A stretch of DNA of 64,000 nt from Ampullaceana balthica (lineage: Eukaryota > Mollusca > Gastropoda > Lymnaeidae). The stretch spans positions 126,501 through 190,500 of the forward strand of contig CALYLW010000043.1 of NCBI GenBank assembly GCA_944989445.1, read 5' to 3'. This document shows, one piece after another, positions 50,101 to 59,966 of the stretch. Each line of letters starts with the position of its first letter. Position 1 is the stretch's first letter. Position numbers and translations under genes: made by a program. The notes beneath the pieces were generated by a model, which worked only from the letters and a program-made list of their open reading frames with translations, was not told where the DNA came from and made no database searches.

Positions 50101-53100
50101 GGCGTGGTCCGAGGAAACCATGGAAATCAACACTTTATCAACATTTAAAACTCTAATAAAATGCAAGACTAGACACAAATCATGGATAAGCGTAGGACCA
50201 GGGGCGTAACGGGGTTTTCCGCGCCCTTGGCTAATTCAGTTTTGGTGCCCTTGAGAAATAGGTAAAATACTAAATTATACAGAATAAATTGATTATTGAA
50301 GGATTAGCCCTCGGCGCCCTTCGCAACTGCCCCGATGCCAAGTCTTTGGGCGCAATAATCTCCTGTATAGAAAGAGCGCCTGTAACAGAAAAGATAAGAT
50401 AAGATAACATATGATGAAGCTTCATTTTTGGAGTGACAAAAAATGTGAAGATCATCTAGTGACGTAGCCTACATAGTTGGTTACCGATATTTTTACGTTT
50501 TGAAGTAAATTTATGAAAATGAAAACCGAGTCGTTTTTATGATTACATACATAATAACTGGAACAATAAATCGTTAAACTTGTTTTTAAAAAGTGACTAA
50601 CAATTTAAAACGATTATCCGACTCTCATTTTTCATGAGAGCATACAAAATAAAATTCATTTATTTTTTAATTATTTTTTATTTTAGAATTTAAATGTTCT
50701 CAAATTCAAATCGTATTGTCTGCTTTAAAAAAATAAATAAAACAAAAACAAAACAAAACAAAAAAACAACAATAAAATTTAAAAAGAGGTCTACATGCAA
50801 GCAGTTGAGTCATGAGAGGAAATTTAAAACGATTATCATATATATGCCCCCTGTGACCCTTTCGTTCTTGGATTGTTTTTGTCTCACTAAATAACATAAG
50901 GTGCCGTCCATAAAGTACGTCACGCTATTTTTGACAATTTTTAACCCCCCTCCCCCTGTCACAAACTGTCACAAATCTCAGACCCCCTCCCCCAAAGCAT
51001 GTCACACTTTCGAAATACATTTTTATTTTTATTAACAAAATAATTAAAATGTAATAGAAAACACCATGACGTCTCACATGGCCGGACCCCCCCCCTTCCC
51101 CTGTCACACTTTCTTACACCCCTTCCCCCCTCTGGAGCGTGACGTTATACTTTATGGACTGTCCCTATTTAGAAACTACTACTCTTATATATTATTAAGT
51201 TATCGAGATATTCACTCATTGTTAAATTCCGAAAAAGGATTAAGTGGGAAAAGGTGAAAGTTATTAAAGAACAGATTTGATCAAAACACAATTATTTGAA
51301 TTTAATTATGTTTTTCTACACATCTTACATTTTTGTATTTTAAATTACACGAATCCTTCCAAACTGTCTCGTCCGCTGTCACTTGCAACATCGTGACAAA
51401 AGCATCATTAATAAGTCTTTAATGGCTATACTATACGGCTATTGTGACAGTCTCAAAGTTATCGCGTCTGTAATCTTCAAACTCAAAATGATCTCTATAC
51501 ACATCTATACCAAGCCACGCAGTCCTCACGTGAAACCATCCGTTCTGGTAATGGCCCGTAGACGGCTAACTCACTCACATCGTGAGAAATCACTTTAATC
51601 CGGTGTAACTATACTTCCTTGGCCTGAGACCAGCTACGTGGGACATGTAGCCAAGGTGACATTTGACAGAAGATTGACACCAGATGTGGATCCTCTTATT
51701 ATCTTGTCATGGATCTTCAATAATATGCTACTAATTAGTATGTCTAGTTGTGATTAATTTCTTACTGTAACCCGTCTCCCAGCTGTTTTAATGTCTCACA
51801 TGTCTTTCTCTCACCCCTCTCTCTCTTTCACCTCTCTCCTTCTCTCTCCCCCTCTCACCTCACCCCCTCTCTCTCCCTCCCTATCTCTCTCCCTCTTGTC
51901 TCCCCCCCCTCTCTCTCTCTCAAATATGTGCTTTATTACTTAAACATCCTCCCAACCATAACGTCGCACCAAATCCCTCTGTTCCTACTCACTCACACAC
52001 ACACATACTAACCCACGCATTTTGCTCTCTCACCTCCCTCAAAAATCCATCTCTCACCTCTCTCCATCCACCCCCTGGTCTCTCACTCTCATCAGACTTG
52101 CCATATTCACTGACTATCGGTATAAACTTCGCCCAGTTACATCACCGCACCGGCTTCACTCTAACACAAACCAAGTTCAACAATGTAGGTCTCCGTCAAA
52201 CAAATGAACAATAAAGGAATTGACTTTATGCCCAGAATTGGCAGAATGTTCATAACTTTAATACCTGAACACATTTATCGTGTGCATTACAGACACTTTT
52301 TTTTAGACAGAAGATTATTGCGTTCTAAGCTTATGCATGGTTTATGTATAGTCTAGCATTTTGTATTAGACTTTTAAATTTTGATAGAGTGTTGGTCAGT
52401 GTTGGTTTTCCTGGCTTGTCCAACCAATCCAAACCACCCCCAAATGTCAGACGGGAAGAATGAGGTTTGTATGTGAGTTTTTTCTTGCGAATGGAGCATT
52501 AAAAGTGGTTTAAACCTATGCCTTATCTTTTTGTTCTATTAGATTAATGTAGCAATGTATTCCAAATTAGAATGTCCATTCTTATGTATTATTACTACAT
52601 TGGTATTTTCCTCCCTATACTCTAATTTATAAGTTTAGTAATTTAACTAACAGTGTTACTCTTTAATTGTCAGTATTGTGAATATTTACAAGTAATGATT
52701 TTTGCAGTTCGTTCTTTTTCTTCTCCAATATCTCTGTTTTCTTTGGTAGATGGGTCACATACAGAAGATGCATATTCTGGTATGTCTGACCAGTCTATGC
52801 TACAGAATTTGAGAAAATTTTATAAATATTTTTTTAAGGTCTTGGTAATTTTGTAATTATTATATAGGCCTTATATGAAACCAAGTTTAGTTTTTACTTG
52901 CAATAGAAACATCATTCGCCGTTCTGACTTCGTAACAATAACAGTCCACCTGCTCAGGAGTCAGATCATTTACACGGTGTCACCGCTCCATCTCGCGCCA
53001 AGTGTGAAACAGCGACTGAGAATTGTGACGAAAAACTCACGTGGTGAACGACGTAGGTGAATAGATAGCCGAGGAGCGGTCACTCACGCTCAGCGCTGGG

Positions 53101-56100
53101 GCATGCAACATTTCATCGCCACGTCAATACGACCATTAGTGTCAGGCCGGGCACGATACTACGAGAGTGACTAGCAGATCTGGTGTTGTTGGGGTGGGTG
53201 GGTTGTGGTGGGAAATTAACAGTGCGGCAAAGTTGATCAGCCCGTTATTGCACACAGCATGGTCGGTCTGTCATAGAGGGGTCAAGTCTGTCCGAATGGG
53301 GTAATACTATTGTAGTGGGGTTAGCAGTGGCATAGCGAGGGGGGGGGGCAAGGGGAGCAAATGCACCGGGCGGCACTTTGTTAATAATTAATAAGCTTCT
53401 AGGAATTAACATTTTAAAATAAGGTGGAGCTTTTTATCATATGAAAGATTAACCACATAAGAAATAAATTTTAAAAAAATAAAGGAGTCTAAAATATTAA
53501 TATGTGAAGGTTCTCCTGCCAAAACTTCAAACTCCGTATTGGATTTACATTTTCCTCATACTAATGCTACTTGACTTAATGAACTTTAAAGGTTTTGCCT
53601 TCACATTAGAGTAAGTATGTCACATGACATTGATAAGCAAGGATCTATTTAACCCACGGGCTAAACAAGGCAAGGAATTAAGAATGTATCATATAGAATG
53701 GGACTGCAATAAAGCTTTTAAATTATTTCATTGCACAATTTGTTTGTGTATTTCGTATTTTAAGGAATTAATAATTAAGGAATTCAAACCCAGTTGATTT
53801 GCTAAGTTTATTAAGAAACATGCTTAGTAATGCAAGTATAATAAGTTAATAACATTGCTTTGAATATTAGCGTGAGTTAATACATTTTAGATATTTCATC
53901 TCAAATTCATAGTGTGAGTCATAAAATGGGATTTCCTGAAATCTATTTTTAAGATGGCTAAAGACTAAAGTATTTTACTTTCCCTTTCAAACCGAAACAA
54001 TTTTTCACGTCGTCGCCGTACATCTAAATTGTTTAAGTTTAAACTTAAATCTGATTAAAGTAAAAAGTATTAAAGTTAAAGTCAAATGAGATAAAGCAAT
54101 GATTTTAACGAATCCTTGCGCCAATATAGCAATATTATTATTTTACATATTATTCGAATTCTGCATAGCAGGTAATACATTTTTAAAAATAAGTTAAATA
54201 AGTCAAGAACTAATATTCTAATATTAATAATGATAATAAATAGTATTAATAATCATTAAATTAAAAAGTTATAATAGGCTATATTAAATATGGCTAAGGC
54301 TAAGGCAGCTGGCTAGCACACTTCACTTGGCAAAGTAGCCTAATCGTGGACGTGGATTTAATTTAAAATTATAGTTAACTATAACTTATAGATAGTACTA
54401 TGACTATAACTTATACTTATAGTATAAATTATATGTTGCTCGTAAAAATATAATAAAATGATTGAAAATATTACATCATTTTGAAGGGGCAGCTTAAATA
54501 CAAATACAAGCATTTTGAAGAGTAAGAAAACAAAAGAAACCCAGCTAAATAGCAAAAAGTAGACTATTTTGGCTGATTATTAATTGTAAATGTATTGAAA
54601 GTGATGTCAATGATGTGTACTGTGTAATTTTTGTGTTCATTTATTTTTGTTTTTGTGAATTATTAAAGTCCCTTGCCCTTATTATTATTATTTTTAGTAC
54701 TGTCTCAATCACAATCTAATTTAGAAATACAACACAAAGATAACTTAATACAACCCTCAGATAGACATAAGGATAAAAACACCTTTCTTATTCTGTATGC
54801 AAGAACAAACCTCATACAAATTTTCGTTCTTCCCGTCCGGAATTCGGGCGTGGAATGGGTTGCCTGAAGAAACCAGGAAAGCCAACACTTTATCAACATT
54901 TAAAACTCTAATAAGAATGCAGGACTAAACACAAACCATAGATAAGCGTAGGACGCAATAATCTTCTGTATAGAAGGAGCGTCTGAAACAGATAAGATAA
55001 GATAAGATAATCTAAAAAATTTACAACTATTGTACTATAATGATATACTAATTATTTTATCTATTTTACATAAAATCCCTGACAAATTTTCCGCACGTCT
55101 GCCCTATTATCTACTATAAAGTATAATTAAGCATGTTGATTTTAATGCATTTTTCTGATCAAAAGTCATGTATTAAAAACAATTTCAAAAGAGTTGACAC
55201 CATTCAATTTCAAAAATATTAAATTAATTTTATAAATCCTATGCCTTAGTGAATAGGCCATAGAATATTTTTATATGTATGATCTATGTCAGAAATATTA
55301 TATCTTAACATATATGCATAAAAGGCTAGGAAAATTTTTAAGTTTTTGTGGTTTATTTTATTATCCAGCCCCTCCAACAATTGATGATATTTCTAAGAAA
55401 CAATGTCCTCCTGACAAGCCATTCAAATGCCTGCCCTATGGTAAATGCTACAATGCAGACTCTTACTGCCAGCCTGCATCTGGAACTGTGGAATCTTGCT
55501 TTCCTACACTTTCATCTGGAACTTCTCTTTTAGAATGGTGCAGAGAACAAGGGCAGTACAATTCTACATTGATGAAAAATAAGTCTGCCTGCTCACTGGC
55601 ATGTCAGGCTCGATTCAACTCCTCAGAATTGTCAGAAGGTAAATAATTGAAAGTCCAGCAACAATGACATAAATAGAATTTCTATTATGACTATGTTATG
55701 ACTATGTAGCAAATAAATGTTTGTGAATCAGAACGATGTATTTAAAGTTTTAGTTAGGGGTTATGGGAGGTACTGGGAAATGGGGGGAGGATAAAATATT
55801 GAGTACATGTTAAATGGAGATGCTGTAAGTATCTTAGAGTACAGTGTTGGATCATATCTATAAACTTTTGAAATTAAAAAAAATTGAAGAAAAAAAAAGA
55901 AAGTATATTTTTATATAAAATCCATTCTTCTGAACTGCTTTATTTACGTGTGTTATTAAACCACTCTAAATCTAATATTTCATAAATTTTAATTATAAGT
56001 TCAATTACATCTATTTTATGAGTTTTTATTTTTACATAATATTTCTTACAGAGTTGTACTAACTATTGCCCTGAATGATTCTTTTGGGCAGTGCTAGGGA

Positions 56101-58390
56101 TGGGTTTATTGTGGTGAGGGTTTATAAAAATTTTTTGAAATGCACTTAAAGTAGCTAAAAGTTTTTACATGAGCTCATTAATCAATGTTTAAAAAATAGT
56201 TTTGTAATTCAATCTTTATTTAAATCATTCCCACATAATTTAAAATTAAATAAGGATAAAGAAAAGTTTAACAATCAATAAATGAAATCAATTCCAAACT
56301 TAATTTGTTGTTATATTATTATTTTTTTTTATTAAGTTATTGTTAAAGACTTTTTAAAGACATAAATGTATTTCACACCAAGGGACTGAACTTAAGTTTT
56401 TAAATTATTTACTTATTTGTGTACCATCAAAAAGATCTACAAAAGTTATCCCAAAGAGTGTGTCCAGAAGATCAACCTCATAAGTGTCCTGCAGACTCTA
56501 ACTGTTATGGTAGCTTTGAAGTGTGTGACAATGGAAAAGTCAAGCCCTGTTTTCCTGAAGGAATAGAATCAAGTAATTTGTTGGAGTGGTGTAGAGATAA
56601 AGGACAGTTTGATGTTTCCTTGATGAACAACAATAGATGCTCTCTGGCATGCCAGGCTAAATTTAAATATCAGGATTTAATGCAAAGTGAGTTTAAAAAC
56701 AATGTTTAAATAGATACTTTTAAATGTTACATTAATTGATTAAATGTCATGATGAACATAGTAGACATTTTCAAAGTTTTTTTCCAAAATGATACTGATA
56801 CTGCCAAGAGATTTTACTCTATTTATAAATTTAAGGCATGGTAAAATGGCAAAAAAAAATTTCTTGTCATAGACAGGTTAGCTATATTTTTTTGTTTTTG
56901 TAGTGAGGAGTGACAATTCTTTGCTAGGTTTTTCAATCCAGAATTAGTGAATTATTAAAACAGAATTTTAAAGTTTTTTCACCTTATACTTATACCAGTA
57001 ACTTAATTTTATTATTCTTACTTAGGCCCTTCATAGAGAAATAAGGGTATCCAGACAAAAAGACAAAACAAAAACTGTTGTTTTTTTACCTTTTCGTTTT
57101 GTCTTTTGTCACTGGTCTTTTTGTCATGGAGCAAGAAATAAGATCTTTTAGGATATTTTTAGCTTTAATTGTTACCTCCCCTATTTCAATTAGTGTAATA
57201 TTAAATTTTGGACCAGACTCACATTTCATTGCTGAGGAAATGTTATTGCAATCTTCTGATAATTCTAATAATAACTTTTGTTTGAAAAAACAATAGCAAC
57301 ATCATTTATTAAGGTTTAAATAAAGACCATGTAACTGCTTGCTACCATTATCAGATGGCTTAAGTTGAAGTGAAAAATATATGATAAAGCTGTTTGTTTC
57401 TATTTTGAAACTTTGATTCTATTGGTGCACTCACTCCATTTTATTTATAATTTTTAAAACCACCTTGAAGGGACTAAAAAAGTTTAAAGTGATGAATTGT
57501 TAAGTTTCAGAACCATCGTCAACTGGAATGATCCTGTTTGGCATCACATTAGCAATCTGCATTGTTCAGTTCATTTTGCTTTGGTTGGTGAGAAACACTT
57601 TGTGTAAAGTGATGCAGGGTGTCTTCCTCAATTCAAGATGCTCAAAATGGAAGTGGGTAAAAAATTTACCTTGTCTTAAATATCAGGACAAGAAAGCAAT
57701 AACTGAATTACCTGATGAAGAAAGGACTGAAGAATTTCAAGGTGGGTATACAAATAATAGATTAGAGATTAGAATACATCACCTGTCTCTTCTGTCAAAA
57801 TTTCTTTGTTGGTATTTTATTTGACTATATTTCAATTGAGTAAGACTTTTAATTAACAATGAAACATTTCTCCGACTGTTAAACATTGCTCATATCTTAT
57901 GTGTTGTGTTTAATTAAGATATGAATGTTTTAAATGCATTCATAATTATATGTGTTACATTTTTTTAAAGCGTGGTGAGCGCAGCTGCTAGCTGGGTTAC
58001 TGCGCCTTATAGTTTCTCAAATATATACTATTTATATTGTTATACTCATTTTTGAAAAAGTTGTACAGCTTAAGCTATATTTTTCACTTATTTGTTTAAT
58101 CAAGTTTTCTGAGTGTAAAACCAATTATTATTCCATAACAGGCAACACTAATCTGACATAGTTCTAACAAACAACAATCATGGATGAAAACAATAAAATG
58201 GCACATTGTATTCATGAGTTCCTTTTTTTCCCCAGATAACCCACCAATAAAAAAAGATCAGATAAAGTCATTGATTCCAAGTCATGAATCACAGCCAGGA
58301 TGCTCAGGTCCAGGACTGCTGCGCAGACAGACCAGCACAAATCCTTCGCCAGGAACTGATAGTCCCAATGGAGTACTTTTGAGAGAATGA
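47107..58390 (+). CDS. predicted type I membrane protein with two eight-cysteine modules
   Basis: Six exons (47107-47176, 52750-52779, 55369-55638, 56435-56686, 57511-57741, 58236-58390) join in phase 1 throughout and total 1008 bp, giving 335 residues. The order is: predicted signal peptide (1 to ~22), short acidic linker, module 1 (46-116), module 2 (133-200), transmembrane helix (214-234, ILFGITLAICIVQFILLWLV), and a ~100-residue tail with Lys, Pro and Ser-rich parts. The modules share 8 Cys and the signature LLEWCR-x2-GQ-x4-LM...CSLACQA-[RK]-F. The first half (C...[FH]KC...C...C) looks like a divergent LDLa domain without the calcium-binding acidic residues. I do not recognise the family; a TNF-receptor-like cysteine-rich receptor is another possibility. 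The last four exons are well supported, the first two are weaker. Confidence 0.75.
47543..47865. mobile_element. hAT MITE, 323 bp, with target duplication
   Basis: Left end CAGGGGTCTGGAAAC and right end GTTTCCCGACCCCTG are inverted repeats with one mismatch. CAATAAAG and CAATAGAG flank it (7 of 8). Sub-terminal GGCTCGCGAGCC is a palindrome, as in other hAT MITEs with this end type. It lies in the first intron of the membrane-protein gene. Confidence 0.8.
48075..48300. repeat. dispersed repeat related to 5963-6127
   Basis: Words such as AATGTTCCCTTTAAG, GTGTGCAA, AAATTTGCTGTGCAGG and GCCGCGCAACTTAA correspond in order to AATGTTCCCTCTAAG, GTGTGCAA, AAATTTGCTGCGCGG and GCCGCGCTGCTTAA in the element at 5710-6497. 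Same orientation, strongly diverged. Confidence 0.6.
48301..49984. other. intron/intergenic, nothing recognised
   Basis: AT-rich with a less AT-rich patch at 48960-49280. TTCCCACA at about 48556 matches a Su(H)/CSL site on the minus strand, one hit that could be chance. No exon in the correct phase with convincing splice sites was found. Confidence 0.3.
49985..50420 (+). mobile_element. LINE 3' tail, copy 3, interrupted by another element
   Basis: The left part (from AATACAACCATAAGATAGAC to GGATAAGCGTAGGAC at about 50200) and the right part (GGGCGCAATAATCTCCTGTA to AAGATAAGATAAGAT, 50348-50407) align with the uninterrupted copy at 54690-55013. Between them sits ~145 bp starting CAGGGGCGTAACGGGG, which has the look of a small hAT-type element. 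The coding remnant ends with a NTLSTFKTLIKCKT-like stretch. Confidence 0.7.
50899..51166. mobile_element. MITE with GTCCATAAAGTA ends
   Basis: Left end GGTGCCGTCCATAAAGTACG then TCACGC. The right end contains GCGTGACGTTATACTTTATG then GACTGTCCC, its inverted copy with small differences. The interior is mirror-like, with C-rich blocks (CCCCCTCCCCCTGTCAC) near both ends. The frames through it are artefacts of the GGGGAGG-type repeats. Confidence 0.7.
51795..52125. repeat. pyrimidine-rich low-complexity tract
   Basis: Long (CT)n-type polypyrimidine sequence (CTCTCTCTCCCTCCC and similar) on the plus strand, with a short (CA)n near 51998. It may form triplex DNA. It lies inside the second half of the first intron of the membrane-protein gene. 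Confidence 0.7.
52750..52779 (+). CDS. candidate 30-bp exon: acidic linker
   Basis: A long pyrimidine tract ends in TTTGGTAG, then 30 bp, then donor CTG|GTATGT. Phase 1 in and out gives DGSHTEDAYS between the signal peptide and the module 1 exon. The splice sites are good and the phase fits, but an exon this short has little coding signal of its own. Confidence 0.5.
52780..54689. other. intron of the membrane-protein gene
   Basis: Contains a CpG-containing stretch at 52940-53170 with CACGTG at 53038, and CAGTGGCATAGCGAGG at 53325, which looks like one hAT end without a partner. The rest is AT-rich. No further exon recognised. Confidence 0.35.
54690..55013 (+). mobile_element. LINE 3' tail, copy 4 (best preserved)
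   Basis: One frame reads SFFPSGIRAWNGLPEETRK and continues ANTLSTFKTLIRMQD then stop. This is the typical C-terminus of the reverse-transcriptase ORF of invertebrate non-LTR retrotransposons. It is followed by a ~100-bp 3' UTR and (GATAA)n. 5'-truncated, plus strand, in the intron before the module 1 exon. Confidence 0.8.
55369..55638 (+). CDS. exon: eight-cysteine module 1
   Basis: Acceptor TTTTATTATCCAG and donor GAAG|GTAAAT, phase 1 in and out. It encodes APPTIDDISKKQ then the module CPPDKPFKC...GKC...YC...ESC...LLEWC...SAC-SLAC-QARF. Three N-glycosylation sequons (NST, NKS, NSS) lie in the second half. Composition and cysteine spacing leave little doubt that it is coding. Confidence 0.88.
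56435..56686 (+). CDS. exon: eight-cysteine module 2
   Basis: Phase 1 in and out, donor CAAA|GTGAGT. It encodes CPEDQPHKC...DSNC...EVC...KPC...LLEWC...NRC-SLAC-QAKF, aligning along its whole length with module 1. The acceptor (CATCAAAAAG at 56434) has a weak pyrimidine tract, so the left boundary could differ by a few codons. The sequons of module 1 are absent here. Confidence 0.85.
57511..57741 (+). CDS. exon: transmembrane helix and juxtamembrane tail
   Basis: Acceptor TAAGTTTCAG and donor CAAG|GTGGGT, phase 1. It encodes PSSTGM, the helix ILFGITLAICIVQFILLWLV, then RNTLCKVMQGVFLNSRC and a Lys/Trp-containing segment. The positive residues after the helix support a type I orientation. Cysteines near the membrane could be palmitoylated (inference). 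Confidence 0.88.
57912..58025. repeat. dispersed repeat shared with 63576-63663 (inverted)
   Basis: AGATATGAATG, AAATGCATTCATAA, CTGCTAGCTGGGTTACTGCG and AGTTTCTCAAAT occur here in the same order as in the reverse complement of 63576-63663. A partial copy is at 11885-11945. Confidence 0.65.
58236..58390 (+). CDS. last exon: cytoplasmic C-terminus
   Basis: Strong acceptor CCTTTTTTTCCCCAG, phase 1, 51 codons and TGA. It encodes DNPPIKKDQIKSLIPSHE and then a Pro/Ser/Gly-rich end with LLRRQTSTNPSPGTDSP, which contains an RRQ-x-S/T basophilic-kinase-like site. No death domain or other known signalling domain was seen. Confidence 0.82.
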
Positions 58391-58794
58391 TAATTTAAAT
58401 TTAAAGTAGCAAAAATTATTTTACTACTGACTATCATTACTAGGAATCAGCAGTAGGCAACACTATTATGGTGAGAATGAATTGGAGCATTTTAAAAAAA
58501 AATTATGCGTTTACATTTACACAAATGCAGGGTGTAATTATGATTATCCAGATGCTATAAAAATATATACTTAAAGGCATACTTGTGTTTTATTGTAGTG
58601 CTGTCTAGAGTGAAATATTATAGCACTGTTGGTTAGGTATACATGAAAGCACCATCAAGTTTTTGTTCCAACCAGCAGAATACACATGGATAAATATCTC
58701 TGTTATCATATTGAGGAGGATTTTTTTTTAGTGTAAAGATCAAAGTGAATATTTTATTTGTATTTTTATTGTGTTAACTTTGATTTATTTTACT
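58391..58794 (+). other. 3' UTR of the membrane-protein gene (start)
   Basis: AT-rich sequence after the stop codon. No AATAAA was picked out as a clear poly(A) signal here, so the transcript may extend into the following transposon-derived DNA. Confidence 0.35.
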
Positions 58795-59966
58795 TTTTAT
58801 ACGTCCTTAATCCGTTCCAGACCATTGGACGTATAACAAACATATTTTTTCATAAGATATAGGGGGAAATGATTAATCCATTCTCATGAAAAAACAATCA
58901 TATTTTTATTCACATATTATAATTATACATTTATTGACTGTTTTTACAAAATAATTTGAACTCTGCTTAATACTAAAATACATAAATAAAAAGAAGTTAG
59001 ACAAAAAATATTCTGCTATCCAAATCAAAAGCAATTTTGCAACATGCTCTAATGTCCCTAGTCTTTGTTTTGTAATCGATTTCAGCTCCTCTGCAAAATT
59101 TGCCATTTAAATAAAGTCTTTATTTTTCACAATCATAGAAATTGTCGATCTCTGCGTTCGGTGTGCTGCAACTAAGTCCCAGATGCGCATGAAAATTTCA
59201 TACTTTACAACAATCTCTTTTTTCTCAACTCCATGGTGAACCTAACCAGTGTTTTTAGTTGCTTGACACTCTCATTAACTTTCTTAAAACTCATGTTAAG
59301 TGAACTTACTCATAATTTATGCCAAAAAAAACATAAAAATCACGAAATAATTTATTTATTGCGTAAGTTGTTCACTGTGTAGCTGCAGCTGCCGTACTTA
59401 AACACTTGAGTATTGGGCTATGTGCTGTCATTTCTACAAGTTACGCAAGCGGAATGTGTCATTTTGACATAAAGGCGCCGTCAATATTGACAACACGCAG
59501 GGGGGCACACATTTGTGACGAGGGGGGATGTTTAAGAACTGTGACATCACATTAAAAAAACACAAACCTTTAAATAAAAAAATTCCACTTAAATATTTGA
59601 TCACTTACAAATTTATTTAATGGCATTTTAAATGGCTTCACATGTGTTATGATATTAGAGTGCGGCCTCACATTAAATACAAACTTAAATGACAATAAAG
59701 TGATTTGAAACATGCTCATTTTCAAATATGAAATAGGCTTTTATTTGGGGGGGGGGAGGGGCCTGTAGCTCTGTGACGTCATGTTTGAGGAGGGTCTAAC
59801 TTTTTGTGACGAGGGGAGATGGGGGAAATCTGCCAAAATCGTGTGAAGCACGCAGGTTGTATTTAAAAAAAAAGGTTGTATACCAAGCAAAATGTCTCGC
59901 GTCAAAACAGGACATATACCAAGTTGGACTTATACCAAAGCAGACGGATTCTGAGGTACCACTGTA
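58795..59966 (-). mobile_element. degenerate Tigger/pogo-like element
   Basis: On the minus strand the right boundary reads TACAGTGGTACCTCAGAATC (59966 downward), a terminal sequence type common to Tigger-like elements. It is followed by a CENP-B/TIGD-type N-terminal coding remnant at 58999-59226. The other end (TTAATCCGTTCCAGACC near 58810) is incomplete. A G-rich segment at about 59490-59830 with GTGACGAGGGG repeats looks like a later nested insertion. Confidence 0.6.
58999..59226 (-). pseudogene. Tigger/CENP-B-like transposase N-terminal fragment
   Basis: Minus-strand frame: EKKEIVVKYE, MRIWDLVAAH, QRSTISMIVKNKDFI, an in-frame stop, then MANFAEELKSITKQR and HVAKLLLIWIAEYF. This order matches the helix-turn-helix and CENP-B DNA-binding region of TIGD/Tigger transposases (STIS.I.KNK.....TKQR......KLL..WI). 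It has a stop codon and no catalytic DDE region, so it is a dead fragment. Confidence 0.7.

Noticed and set aside
50899..51166. Gly-rich open frames
   Set aside because: They are translations of the MITE's GGGGGAGG-type arms.
55369..56686. Assignment of the eight-cysteine protein to the TNF-receptor family
   Set aside because: The spacing does not fit the usual six-cysteine TNFR repeat and no death domain is present. Kept only as an alternative.
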